From Hexactinellida sp. DTS-2022 (Eukaryota; Porifera; Hexactinellida), in NCBI GenBank assembly GCA_028753945.1, contig JAPNXP010000009.1, positions 6,076,001 through 6,140,000 of the forward strand: a stretch of DNA of 64,000 nucleotides, written 5' to 3'. Numbering within the stretch: the first letter of the stretch is position 1; every line of letters begins with the position of its first letter. Below are positions 15,001 to 30,000 of the stretch, piece by piece. Under the pieces are notes generated by a model. That model worked only from the letters and a program-made list of their open reading frames with translations, did not search any database and was not told where the DNA came from. Position numbers and translations under genes: made by a program.

Positions 15001-18000
15001 ACTTACCTCTCCCATTCTTCCCATCTCATTAGGGATATGAATTCTAATTATGTTGAACCAACTTCAAGTACAGATGCTCTACAGGTATCTCTATTTACGC
15101 CTGACCGCATACCACCTGAATTAGAATACTTTGACTTGGATTTGGACAGAGAAGTACTTACTTTGGAATTCAGTGAGGTTGTAAACGCTTCTTCCTTGAA
15201 CTGCCAAGGACTTTCTCTATCAAACAAAGCTGCATTCCCCACGAATAGCATCTCGCTCTACAACTGTTCAGTAAGACTATTCAATGATTATATTCTCTAT
15301 GTCGATTTGGGTCTTGATTTCCTGAATGAAATCAAACTAATAACCGATTTAGCAACCTCCACGTCTGATACATATATGTATTTCTCTGAGACCGTCGTTA
15401 CGGACATGAATGACAATTTTGTTATCGCTATATCAGTCAATCAATCTCAGCCAGTTAGGTATTTTACTGAAGATATAACCTCGCCGAGTTTGCTCAGATT
15501 TGAATTGGATATGGACTCTGGGTTTGTGAGTCTATTCTTTTCAGAAAGTATGAATGTTTATTCTCTAGACCCGACTCAGATTATTCTCTCATCGTCTCGA
15601 TTTCTCAGCAATACAGACTCTGTCTACCAGCTTTCTGGCGGCTCAGTTAATCTTTATAACAGCCCTGTCATTAGCTTTAACATCACGAAATATGATCTTG
15701 ATAGAATCAAACTACTCAGGAATCTCGCTACTTCATCCCTCAACACGTACATGCTATTTAATATAAACTCTACAGTTGACCCATTCGCCTTGGATATGAA
15801 CTTAAATAAGATAAATCCTATCTCCAATGGATCTGGGTTGCAGGTTTCTGCTTTTACTGAGGACTCTACCCCTCCAGATATCGTACATATCACTCTCGAT
15901 CTAAACTCCCCTCGACTCACAATCTCTTTTACGGAGCCTATAGATTCTCTCACGATACAGATTAACAATGGGAATATTAATTTCTTTAATCATATAACTG
16001 ATATATTGTCTCCACCACAGTACACACTTATTAACGGATATTCTAACAGCCACGATGGTCTCGTTATTGCTATCAATATCTCTTTACAGGATTTCAATCA
16101 ATTGAATTATATTTGGACAGTTGCATTTAGTCGAACTTCTACTTTCCTATACTTCCCTGATTTGGTAAGCGACATGAATGGAAATTTAATTACAACACTC
16201 TTTAATGGTGGTAATTATACCCGTCTTATTTATACATTTATACCTGATGGCAATAACCCTTGGGTTGTTAGTTTTGATCTTGATATGAATTACGGTTCAC
16301 TAGACGTTACATTTAATGAAGTAGTTACAGATATTGTACCTCTACATTTCGCTCTTCTGAATAGTGCAAATCAGTCATACAATCTCCTCACTTCAACTAT
16401 TGTGTCTGGTCCTGCAATCGACGGTCCTGGCCACCCACCAGAAATCACAATCCTGATCTCAACTCGGGATCTTAACGAAATCAAGGCACTTCGTAACCTC
16501 GCGACTTTTAATGTCACTACATTCCTTTCAGTCACTAGTCAAGCTGCGAAAGATATAGCTGGTAATCCTATCCTGCCTAGTGGCTCCTCTCCGACCCCAG
16601 TGTCACTATTCACGCCTGATCAGACCAGCCATCAGCTGATTAGTTTCACATTTAACTTAAACAATGGAGTTTTGGCATTGACCTTTGACGAAACTATTTC
16701 TGAATCTTCCACACAACACACTGAGATCTCTTTTCTCAGCTCAGCTCAGGCTCCTGAGGCCTCCTACACGCTACAGTTTCCCACAGACAGCTTAATTTCC
16801 TCTGACGGAACTACAAAGCTATATATTGACATATCAGAAAATGATCTTAATGAGATTAAAGTTATTCCAACTCTTCTAACTGAACTATCCAATTCATTCA
16901 TTTCGTTAACTGACACTTTTATCCTCGATACGAATTCCAACCCACTCAATACATCGAACCTACCTCTCAATATCTCTCAGTTTCTTCCTGACATCACTAG
17001 ACCGACACTCACATCATTTGATCTCGACATGAATACCAACATCCTCACTCTCTATTTCTCGGAGTCCGTCAATGTATCTTCTCTAAACATATCGCAAATA
17101 ACATTACAGTCCTACTATCACATTGTTAATCAGTCCATGGATAAGTACACTCTACAATCTGCGGACACGTCCAGTATCGATGGAATTATCGTTGTTATAA
17201 ACTTGAGTTATAAAGATATTAACGAAATTAAAAAACGGACTCTTATAGCTACGCGATCTGCAAACACTTACATAACTATAACTGCCCTAACTATATCTGA
17301 CATGTCTGCGTTGCAAGTTAATCCGATATCCGATGGGAATGCCCAGCCAGTTAACGTGTTTATTGCAGACTCTACTCGTCCTTCTATGGTAGATTTTCAG
17401 TTTGATTTTGATGATGGATTATTATCACTCACGTTTGACGAAACCATTGACATCAGTTCATTTGACCCTTCAGAAGTAACTTTTTATAACTCCATGTATT
17501 CTTACACGCTTCAACTAGGTGATCTCTATAATGTCACTGAAGATTCTACTTCTTTCACTTTCTCCCTTCAAAAGTTTGATATTGACAATTTAAAGCTACG
17601 AAGTACACTTTTGTATGCCCATGCAACAACCAATCTCCAGCTGGGGAATGGCACTGTTGTGGATCTTTCTGACGCTAGACTGGAATCTAACTCTGTGTTG
17701 AGAACCAACATTAGCTTTATTCCAGATACTACAAGCCCCCAACTCATTGCGTAAGTTGTACATGTTTAATTGTTTATATTATCATTACTTTTACTTTGCC
17801 GACTACTATGTAGTTGGCCAGTATTGTTCTTTATATTTATATCTTTAACTCTTTGTTTCTTTCTTCAGATTCACAGCTGATTCTAACATCAGTGTTGTGT
17901 ATCTCAACTTTGATGAGCCGGTTGATGTATCTTCATTGGATACTCTTCAGATAACTCTGCAATCAACAGCAAACACTTCTCTATCCGGATCTTCCTATAT

Positions 18001-21000
18001 ACTTACAGGGGGAATTGTGCATAACCCCTCCATCAATGGTTTGATGGCCCAGTTACAGGTTACTGAAGATGATTTGAATGAAATTAAACGTATAACCGAC
18101 TTATTCACTTGCCAAGACAACCTGTACCTCAGTGTCACAGCCGACCTGATTACAGATATACGCTTTAACAAATTGAAACCTATCCTCTCGACCTCAGCTC
18201 TCCCTGCTACCGGCCCAATTTGTGACGACAATCGACCCAGACTCCGCTTCTTCTATCTAGACATGAATTCTGAACAGATTACACTCTCGTTCTCTGAAAC
18301 AATGAACGTTAGGAGTATTAACTTCAATTCAATCGTTCTCCAAGCGATGTCTGATACGACTGGTGTCTCGATGAAGTCCTATAGGCTGAACGGAGGGTTT
18401 ATCAGTACTCAGAACTCATCAACTGTAACTCTAAACTTTCTACTTACTGACCTGAATAACATTAAATCTCTCCGCATAGCTGAGTCTAATTATACTTCCT
18501 GGCTGGTAATGGATGCGACTGCTATTCAGGATATGAGTGGTCACCAGGTAGTGCCTCTTGTCAATGGAGTTAGTGCACACATCGCGGATACATATTCCTC
18601 TGACAAAACTGACCCAACATTCCTTTCATTTCGGCTGGATATGAATACGGGTATTATGATACTCACTTTCTTTGAGACAGTAAATCCGACGACCCTGGAT
18701 CCATCCACAATAGCTCTACAGCCTGAGATGAATGTAACTTCTCCAACTATACCAATCTATATCTCAGGTTCATATGGCATCACGACTGATTACAGCACTA
18801 TTGTATCCATACAGATATCCTCTTTCGATCTGAATAGACTTAAGCTCAGAACTGATTTAGCCACCTCTTTTTCAGACACGTTTATAACTCTGACAGCAGG
18901 TACAATCAGTGACATGCAGTACAACCCGCTAGTGCCTGTAGTTAACGAAGATGCTGTACAAGTATCTTATTTCACAGAAGATTCCACTCCACCAACCTTG
19001 TCGAGCTTTTCACTTGATATGGATACCGCACAGTTAAACTTGACTTTCTCTGAAGTAGTGAACGGTTCTAGCTTCGTTCTAACTTCTGTAATATTCATGC
19101 GTCTCCCCACCTACATGTACCAGCTGACAAATGGGTCATTTATTGCTTCTGATGGAACCGTTGTTGTTATGTACTTAGGGGTTTTGGATCTGAACTTATT
19201 CAAGAAGAACGGACTCTGTCGGGGTGACTTGCTAACTGACTGTGATATTCAACTGTTGTATGGCACCATTCTTGATATGAATGGTAATCCAATCAATACA
19301 ACTTCATTTACTTCAATTTCTCCACACCCTCCTTACCCAATACAGGACTCTACACGGCCAACCCTCTTATACTTTAGCTTGAACATGAACAGTGGAATGT
19401 TGAGTTTAACTTTTTCAGAAGTTTTAAAGACATTCTATCCGACACAACTTACAATTGCAGCTTCTCCATTCGAGACTTCTATCTCCCAGCCTAATATAAA
19501 CTCAGCCGATATAAACCGTTTCAACAACACAAGAAGATTCCTACATATTTCTGGCAGTTCATATCCACCTAACGGTACTAACTTTATACCAGGGTACCCC
19601 CCAGTTATTTATTTTCTCATCCTCCCTGATCAGCTCAATATTCTGAAGAGCATGGAGTCAGTGGCTACCTCTTTAGCTGACACCTACCTCTACATGCCAG
19701 AGGGTACTGCATCTGATTTTAGAGACAATAAAGTCGTGTTTCTTACTCATGGTACGGCTACTCAGGTTAACGACTACAAACCTGATGTTACACGGCCAAG
19801 AATACTAGCCTTCAGTTTAGACGTTAATTATGGTAAGTTAGCAATCAAATTCTCCGAGACAGTTGATGCTGTAACTCTGTCAGCTGATGCGATTACTCTC
19901 CTGGGAAACACTAATCTGTTGGGGGATAACATTACCCTCAGTGGTGGGACTACAGTGAGCTATGACAACCCTGATATTGTAATAGACATACCGGTAGATG
20001 ACCTCAACAAGTTAAAGCGTCTTACGAAACTTGCCACCTCTACCAGTAATACTTTCATATCAATAACTACTGATCTAATTCGTGACCAGGATGGAAATGA
20101 TGTTGTTCCAATTACTCTTTCTTCTCCACTGAACACGTCTGCTCTGATCAGTGATAAAACGCGGCCTAATCTCTCCTCTTGGAGCTTGGACATGGATTCA
20201 AGATTAATTGTCCTCACTTTCGATGAGACCGTTCTCAGCTCCTCGTTTGACGCAAATGATATTGTATTACACACCAACACCTCACCATCTCGTGAACACC
20301 GCATCTACAATTGGACACTCTTGAGCCAAGATTCGATATATGTTGAATTTTCGTTCAGTAAGGAAGATTTGGATTCCATCAAATTACTTGAAATTTGTAC
20401 ACGAGCAATGGCAGGAGATGACTGCTTTATGAACTTTTCTTCTAGTCTCATTTCTGACATGGTTAGCAACATTGTAGTGCCACAGGACAGTTTGAGAGTG
20501 CTACTGTATACTCCAGACACAACGTCACCCGAACTGATTCAGTTCTCTGTCAACATGTCCAGTGGAATTATAGATTTTTTATTCTCAGAAATTGTGCTAG
20601 TTTCTACCTTCTCCGTGTCTGCATTGACACTCAATAGCTTCAGTGTCCAGTCTTCTTCTGTTGATTATCCACTTGCAAACGGGAATTTAATTACCACAGA
20701 TAATGGATTAGGTATTCGGTTCTCTCTCACAAAAACAGATCTCGATGGAATCAAACTTATTACTAACCTCTACACCTCTGTCACGAACACTTATATTAGT
20801 TCGACTCCATCCCTCATACGAGATATGGCTAATAATCAGTTGAAACAAATATCAAATCACCTGACTTCGCTCTTTACTCCAGACGTTATTCTTCCTAACT
20901 TATTGGCATTCTCACTAGACATGAGTGTTACACCTGGTAACTTAACTTTAACATTTGACGAACCTATGCTTGCCTCTTCTATGGATGTTTCAACTGTAAT

Positions 21001-24000
21001 ACTCCAAAACGGCCTTTATTCAACGTTACAGTACTCATTTACAGATGGACAGTTGAATATCCCCATCAACAACGATGTATTTTCTGTTAGTCTGTCTTTG
21101 TTCGATTTTAGAGCTATTCAGGGTATAGAGTACTTAGCTGACTCCATCAACACAACATGGATCTCATTTCCCCAAAGCTTCATCACTGATATGAACAACA
21201 ATCCAATTATTGCAAGAATAGATGGAGTTAATGCAGTTCAGGCTTCTTCTTATTTGACTGATGCTACGAGTCCCTTCCTTGTTGAGTTTACACTATTAGA
21301 TCTGAATGATCGTATTTTGATACTCTCTTTCTCCGAGCCTGTTAATCTTACTTCTCTTATTGTACATGCTATACAATTGCAGGTTGATATGGATAGGGAA
21401 TCTACTCAAGGAGAGTATTTCGCTCTTACAGATTACCTGTCTGTCTCTTATACAACAGCTGATAAATCTAGTATAACTATATATCTGGTTGACTCGGACT
21501 ACCTAGCATTGGAATTGAGTTTGATTGGAGAGACAACCTCTACTACTTTTGTTACACTTTCTAACGGTACCATTCTCGATATACAAGGCAACCCACTTAT
21601 TGGTATACCTGAGGATAATGGGCACATAGCTAGCTCTGTCATCATAGACACGAATACACCATCTCTCCAGGAATATACGATAGACCTTAATTCAGGGACC
21701 CTCTATCTTACATTTTCTCACGTCATACGAGCTGATACTGCTCTCCCTCAGTTCCTTCAGCTACAGGGCAATATGGACGGTACTGCAGGTACTTATTCGT
21801 TAGCTGGTGGGACCACCAGTCTCCAGAATGGATTCAATATAACTGTTACCATAACACAAACCGATCTCAACAATCTCAAATCTCTAACCAACATTGCTAG
21901 CTCTCTAGACAGTACATTCCTTGCGATGAGTGCTGACTTTCTCGACCATTATTATAACACCGACATTACCAACGATCCTCGGATTAATGTAATGGCCATA
22001 ACAGAAAGTAATGCGTTAAAGGCATTGGCGTTCCTACCCGACAGTACGTCACCACAGCTCGTTGCATTCGAATTGGATTTAGATAGCAACGTGCTAACAC
22101 TTACCTTTGACGAGACAATCTACGCCCCGAGCTTATACCCAACTGATGTTGTTCTTGTTGGGGATAATAGGAATGTTTCCTTCGCATTAACTAACAGAAA
22201 ATCTCTCAGCAATGCTACCTATTCTTCTCAGGTCTTCTCGCCTATCATTACTATCTATCTGAGCGTTGACGACTCAAATGAAATTAAGAGACGCACTGAT
22301 ATTGGGACAACTGAAAACAATACATTCTTATATCTAAAGCCAAACAATATAGAGGATATGAACATGAACCCACTCGCCCAATTGGGTATAAACGAGACCT
22401 TGATGGCGAGTCGGTTGACCCCTGACTCAACCCCTCCCTCCCTAATTAATTTCAGTATCGACTTAGATAGTGGACTACTATTACTAACTTTCTCTGAGAC
22501 AATGAACGCGACTAGTATTAACCCAGATCGGCTTGTTATACGTTCTGATGCCTTCTCCACAATAGGCCAGGTTTATTTATCCAATTCTCGAGTATATATT
22601 CAAGTCAATGACTACATTGTGTATGTTAGTATCAGCTCTGAAGATCTGAACGCAATCAAATTCAATCCAATGCTAGGTACCAGCGCCTCCAACACATTCC
22701 TATTTATCCTTTCTGCTGCTGGTTACGATATGAATAACAATGAATTGGATGTTCAATTTTTCGCGACGCCTGTTTCTTTCTATCAACGAGATATCTCTCC
22801 TCCTCGCTTCCTAAATTTCACACTGGATATGAATACTGGCGTGATGCTGCTCACTTTTGATGAAGTAATTGACTCAAACACTTTCCAGCATGGCCTTATA
22901 ATATTATCTAGTAGAGCGAATACATTTAATTCAACCTGTCCTTCTCACAGATTGAGCGTACAGCCTGCAGTGCGGGTAATTGACCCTACTTCTGTTGAGT
23001 TTATTCTTTATAAAGTGGATGTCGATGCCATTAAGCTAATTGAGTGTATGGCTACAGAAGTTAATAATACTTATTTAACGATCGAAGCTGACGGGGTTAG
23101 AGATGTGTCAAGTATTCCTAATTCTATCACAAGGACTACAATCAAATCTTCTCTTGTAGGAATTGATATCACACCACCAATTTTTGTTAGTTTTATTGTA
23201 AACCTAAACGAGAGCTTACTTATGTTATCATTTGATGAACCGGTGGCTGCTTCAGCACTAAATCCCACTCTATTCACACTCCTACAGTTACCCTCTCCTG
23301 TTTTTGGCTCCTATCAGTTGACTTCAGGGACAACTAACAGCCCAAACGGAGATTTAATTACTCTCTACATCTCAACATATGATTTAAACGAAATAAAAAA
23401 GCTAGAGTCACTTTATGTAACCAAATTTTCCTCCTATTTGATTCACGCACAGGATGCTATAAGAGACATGAGTGGAAACCAGGTCGAGGCTATTACTGCC
23501 ACCTCAGCTAAACTAGCTGCAGAATTCATTTCTGATGAAATGCGTCCCAGGTTAATCTCCTTCGACCTAGACATGGATACTGGAGAAATGAACCTGACTT
23601 TCTATGAGACTGTTGACTATATTTCATTGAATGAAACTGCCCTAACTCTTCAGTCTCATTTCTCATCCAGTTCGGCAGGAAATACCCTCTCTCTTCTGGG
23701 AGGAGTCATCTTATCCTCTGTGGACACTACAGCTGTTGCATATCAACTTTCTGAAAGCGATCTGAACGAATTGAAACTCAGGAGGATTGCCACATCGAGT
23801 AATTCTACTTATCTCACTATGACGTCATCAGCAATATTAGATCAATTTGGCAATCAAGTCATTGCTCTGATTGATGGAATAACAACCGCTAAAGTTGATA
23901 ATTACATTTCTGACACGACTGATCCCAGACTTGTCTCGTTTGACTTGGATTTGGATGGAAGTGGTCGACTCGATCTTACATTCTCTGAAACAATCCAATC

Positions 24001-27000
24001 CAACACACTAACTGTAACAGAAATAACTTTACAGAATAGTTTGATACGTAACGTCTCTTATTCAAATTCCTACCATACTCTCTCTAACCTCACTGCATCT
24101 CCCTCCCCGGACGGACTGGTAGTATACCTCTACTTCTCAGTGCAGGATCTTGATGAGATCAAGCGGAAGTATCAGCTTGCATTATCCCAGGATTCCACAT
24201 ATATTTCCATTACTTCAAACACAATTCTAGATATTTTCTTTAACTTTAACTCTCCCATCACTACTCGAGTGTCGACTTTGATATCTGATGACACAAGCCC
24301 GATTCTCATTTTCTTTTCACTTGATCTGACCTTAGAAGAAATTACTCTCAGCTTTTCTGAAGTTATTGACGCTAGTACCTTGGTGGTACAGGAAATAACT
24401 TTATTCAGCAATTATACTCAAACGCCTGCTACCTCATCATACTCTCTGACTACGTCATCACTTCTCTACGGGCCGGGTCTCCCCGGATATGATTCCACGC
24501 GAGTTGTGATAACTCTCGGGAGCTACGACCTGAACATAATTAAGAATATGACTGGATTAGCTATCTCTACGAACACTACGTATATTGGATTGACTAGTTC
24601 CGCTATAAGTGACATGTCAGGTAACCCAGTGGAACCAATACTTCCCCCTAGTGCTCTTTTCCCAGCTAACAGCTTTAAAAAAGACACTACTCATCCCCTA
24701 CTTATCCAGTTCACATTTGACCTTAACACCGGAGTAATAATGCTTAGTTTCAACGAGATTATGCAGGCAGATACACTGAACGAAACTGAGGTAGTCCTCA
24801 TAAGCCATCCAGGTTCTACTTATACATACTACAGACTCACTGGTTATCAGTATAAGACTCAATCTAATGAAGTTGAATTGGCAATTCACATCACAAAACA
24901 GGACCTTGACCAGATCAAAGCCCTGCCTCAACTCGCTACGAGCCACGCGACCACCTATCTTATATTCAGCAGCAACCTAATTTCTGATATGAACAATAAT
25001 CCTATTGTAGCAATCCCGGCCGTTACAGCCAAGAATACCTCTATGTTCCATCAAGACAGTACTCCACCTGAGCTCCTTAGCTATACTGTAGACCTGACAG
25101 AGGAGCTGCTTGTGCTGAGCTTTAGCGAAACTGTCCAGACGGATACTCTCGTTATTCCAGAGCTCACATTCTCCTCACTCAACACTTCTACCACTTTATA
25201 CATTCTAACTCGAGGACAGTTTAACTTTACATACGATACTGTAGTTAGAATCGAACTAGATACAGATGATCTTAACGATATCAAGAAATTACCTGGCCTG
25301 TTAACAAGTCAGTTGAATACCTATCTATCTTTCTCCAGTGGGTTAATATCTGATTCTAGCGCTAATCCCGTGGTTGCCATTCCTATCTCTAGAGCCCAAA
25401 TAGTCGGACTGTTTACTGCGGATTCTATATCCCCAGTACTCTACTCTTTCAGGTTAGATATGAACTTTGGACTTCTCAGCTTAGTATTCTCAGAAACTAT
25501 CAACGTGACATCTCTCCAAATCAATCAGCTGACTCTGGTTGATGCAAGTGGCTCCGGAGAGAATTATACTCTTACTCAATCCACTGTTGCAGTTTCAACT
25601 GATGACCCTCTTCTGTTTCTACAAATCGGTATTGAGGATTTGAACGCACTGAAAAAGAGCATGTACCTCACCCACGCTACATTCTTCACCTTTTTAACTA
25701 TCTCACGCGAATTTATTCGCGATATGAACAAAAATATGGTTGCATCCCTGTCACAGTTAGAAGCTACCAATGTCACTGGAGATATAACAAATCCTACGCT
25801 GCTAAACTATACACTGAATCTAAACAATGGTTACCTGACTCTCTCATTCTCCGAGACTACGATAGGAGGATTGATGATGCCAAGTATGTTCATCATACAG
25901 AGCCAGAGTAACATTGTGAATGCGAGTCATGTGCAGCTATCAGCTGATAGTCCCCATTCGCTGCATAGAGACCCTGTGCAGGTTATTATTATTCAAATTG
26001 AAGATTTGAACGAAATAAAAAGATTTACAGACTTGGCAACAGGCCGAGATGATACTTATTTATCTGTGAGTGATCTAGGTATTCAGGATTATCAAGGCAA
26101 CAATCTTACTCGAGTTTCTCCATTTGCCGCAAAGAATGCTTATTCTTACATCAGAGATTCCACTCAACCACAGCTGGACAATTTCCGGTTAGATTTGGAC
26201 GAAGAGACCCTGACACTTTATTTCAGTGAGACTGTCAATGCTACTTCTATTCAAGTTGATAAAATTACTTTACAGAGTGGCATGACAGCAAATGCCATTC
26301 AGAATTACACTCTCATTGACAGCCTTGTAATCACAGAAGATTTTCACATTATAACCATCCGACTCAGTTTCCAAGATCTAAATGAGATCAAGGTCCGGAG
26401 ACAGTTAGCTTCCTCTGCTAACGGCTCTAGCACTTTCATTTCATTTCCTCCTTTCCTCTCGGATGAACAGGGCAATCTCATTCTGGCTATACCACGCTCC
26501 TCAGCTAAGCGAGTACAGAATATAACGCTAGATAAAACATCTCCTCGTCTCGATAACTTCACATTTGACATGGATACAGGCTACCTTTCTCTCACATTCA
26601 ATGAGGCTGTTGATTCCACAACCCTCGAGCCCACTACATTCCTTATTCAGAACTCAGATGCATCTCTATCGCATCGTGTTATTAGCGCATTTGTATATCA
26701 AGTTGATGGTTATATACTCTCTACACTGCTTAGTATTCCTGATCTGGATGAGCTCAAACGGATTCGAGGCTTAGCTGATAGTGAGACTGACACGTTTATC
26801 GTACTAACGCCAAACTCTGTGAGAGATTTGAATGGTAACAAGCTAATATTCCCGGTGCCGTTACAAGCAGCGCAGCTGTTGGAAGATGAAACAAGACCGA
26901 ATTTAATCAGTTTGAATCTCAACTTAACTTCCAATAAACTTATTCTAGAGTTTGATGAGACGGTTGAAGCAAGCAGTCTCCTCATTCAAGAAATCGCCTT

Positions 27001-30000
27001 ACAAAACAGTTATTCACTTCCTATCAACCAAACTAACTCTCCAACTTACCGTGAGCTAGAGTCTGTAGGTTCAAGCCAAACAGACAGCACAAAATTAATT
27101 ATCTATCTGGACAGAGCTGATACAGACTACTTGAAGCTGTACTCAAGCTTTGCTACTAATCTCACTAACACTTTCATTTCATTTCAAAATACCACTTTGG
27201 TGGATATGAACGGAAATTCTGTTGTAGAAAGACTTTCCAGCAACGCTTTTCAAGTAACAACATTTACTGATGATGAAGTGCGGCCTACTCTGTTGGCTTA
27301 TCAACTTAACCTCACATCTGGTACAATATACTTATCATTCAGTGAGGTCATCCTGCCTGCTACCATTGATCTTATCTCTCTGACTATCTCTAATCGGTAT
27401 AATCAATCTGTTACTCTAACTGAGGGATTGTTCTCTATGAGTCGCAGCGATAAAGTTACCATTTCGCTTAATTATTTTGATCTCAGTCAGCTGAAGAATA
27501 TTTCCACACTCGCTATTTCTGCAAATACTTCGCTGCTTTCTTTCCCAAGTTCCTTCCTTTACGATACATTTTCTAATCCTATCTACCCTGTATCTCTCTT
27601 AATGCCAGATATATACACACCTGATAGGGTACAACCCATACTATTAGACTTCGATTTTGACCTGAATCTAGGGCTATTAATGTTGAATTTCAGTGAGTTT
27701 GTGAACCCAAAGAGTCTGATAATACCCAACTTAGTTCTCCAGCCGAATGCATCGCTCTATTTTAACACCTATTACGCTCTCACGAACTCTTCTTTTACCA
27801 ACAGTTACGATGGAGACACTGTTATAGTCTGGATTGGGACTGATGATTTGAATGAAATTAAGAAACTTGTTAATTTGGCTAGTTCGGCAAGTAACACTTT
27901 TCTATCTGTTGCTCATGGAAGTATTGTGGATTTAAATAACAATCCATTGGAGCTAGTGTCACCCATGTCTGCTCTTCTTGTACGGGAGTTTACTGAAGAC
28001 GAGACTGAACCTGTTTTCGTATCTTTTGATTTAGACCTCACCTCTGAAACTTTGACTATAACTTTTTCTGAGACTGTTAATACCTCTACATTTAACATTT
28101 CAGATATTCTATTACACTCTTCGCCTTCTAATTACCTCGTATCTTATCGTCTGAGTTTGGAATCAGTGCTCTCTTCTGGGAAAATGGATTCAATCGTATA
28201 TACTGTTGAACTAAGTCTCCTGGACCTGAATGAAATAAAGCGGTTAATCGGACTTGCATACTCACAGAATTCCACATTCTTAACTTTAACGAGATTCGCC
28301 GTTATAGATATGGCTGGTAACTCTCTTAGTGCTGTTAGCGGAGAGAAAGTTCTAAATTTCATCCCAGATAATACCAATCCTTTATTGCTTAATTTCAATG
28401 TTGATATGAACTCTGGAGTTTTAACTCTCTTTTTCAGTGAAACAGTCAATGCTTCTACTCTCCTAATACAAAGTTTAACCTTACAGAATGCTGAAAATGC
28501 TTCCTATCCAACTCTTCTCCTTTCTACTCGTAGTAGTTCTAGCTCAGATAACAGCGATGTTCTTACCGTATCGCTAAGCTTGAGTGAGCTCAACGCTCTT
28601 AAAGCGGCTGTATACATGTACAACTTTGCCAACGATTCCTTCTTATTAGCCGCGAATGCAGCCGTATTGGATATGAACGGTAACCCTCTCGTTCCGATAC
28701 TCAACACATATGCCAAGATGGCTTCCAATTTCACCCAAGACATAACTAGACCTGAACTTTTGAACTTCACTGTTAACCTTGATTCTGGGGAAATATTTTT
28801 TGATTTTGACGAGACCATACTAATTTCTAGCATAATTCGCTCCCGAATACGCATTGTGTGTTCTTCTAATGGCTCCCCAGTTTACAATCTCACAGGCGGG
28901 GATATTACAGACTTGTATGCTGACGATTTTACTCTCCAGCTCACAAAGAGTGATCTTGACAGTATCAAATTAATTGAGCTGTGTTGGACAGATGTGAACA
29001 ATACTTACCTCAAATTAGACTCGAGTGCCTTAACAGATACTTCCCCAAGTGCGAACGCAATTCTAACAATTACAATTAAATCATCAGATCCACCAATTGA
29101 GATTGCGAGACCGTATTTGTTAACTTTCTCGGTCAACATGACCAGTGGGGTTCTGACTCTCCTATTTAACGAGCCAATAAGGCCTAATTCCTTCATGTAC
29201 AACCTATTTAGATTACAAAATAGTCAATTCAATTACACATCTTTCTACACACTAACAACTGGGTCTACAACGCTTATTAATGGCTTACAAGCATATGTAT
29301 TTATACAATTCAATGATTTGAATTATATCAAAGCAAGAGATAGTCTCTTCATTTCACGAAATACTTCGTATCTCTATTTGGGTCCTAACGCTGTGGTTGA
29401 CATGGCTTACAACCCTTCCGTGTATACTGCTCCTCCAATCCACGCTGCACAGTTCTACATGGACATTATCCAGCCTTATCTGGTCAGCTACTCAGCTGAT
29501 TTAAATAGCGGTTTGTTAAATCTCACTTTTTCAGAAACGGTGAATGTATCTTCGCTGGATGTTAATCTTATTGTTCTTCAAGAGTACCCCTCAGTTGACC
29601 CAGCTGATGAGCACTCTTTCCATCGTCTCACTCTGCCTACATTTGCTGTGAGCAGCACACCAGCTGATGACAGTAGATTCGTTACAGTTTCATTATCTGT
29701 TGATGACCTTAACGAGATAAAACGTAAGGAGATTGGGAGGAACAATCGTACATTATGGTTAGTGATTGATGAAAATGCGCTTTTTGATATGAATAAGATA
29801 CCAGTGTTACCTCTATTTAACGGTTCTTCCACTCGGCCAGTTGATGAATATAAATCTGATAGCACAAGACCGATGCTAATTACAAGTTATATCGACTTGA
29901 ACGCTGGAATGATAACACTCTCCTTTTCTGAAACTGTTCGTCTATCTACAATTAATGTAACACAATTGACCCTTCAATCTTCTCGTTCAAATCCCACACA

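Noticed and set aside
6246..17896. The giant region as three separate genes
   Set aside because: Each break is a short GT-AG intron whose removal keeps frame and repeat register. There is no start context, terminal domain or intergenic sequence at either place.
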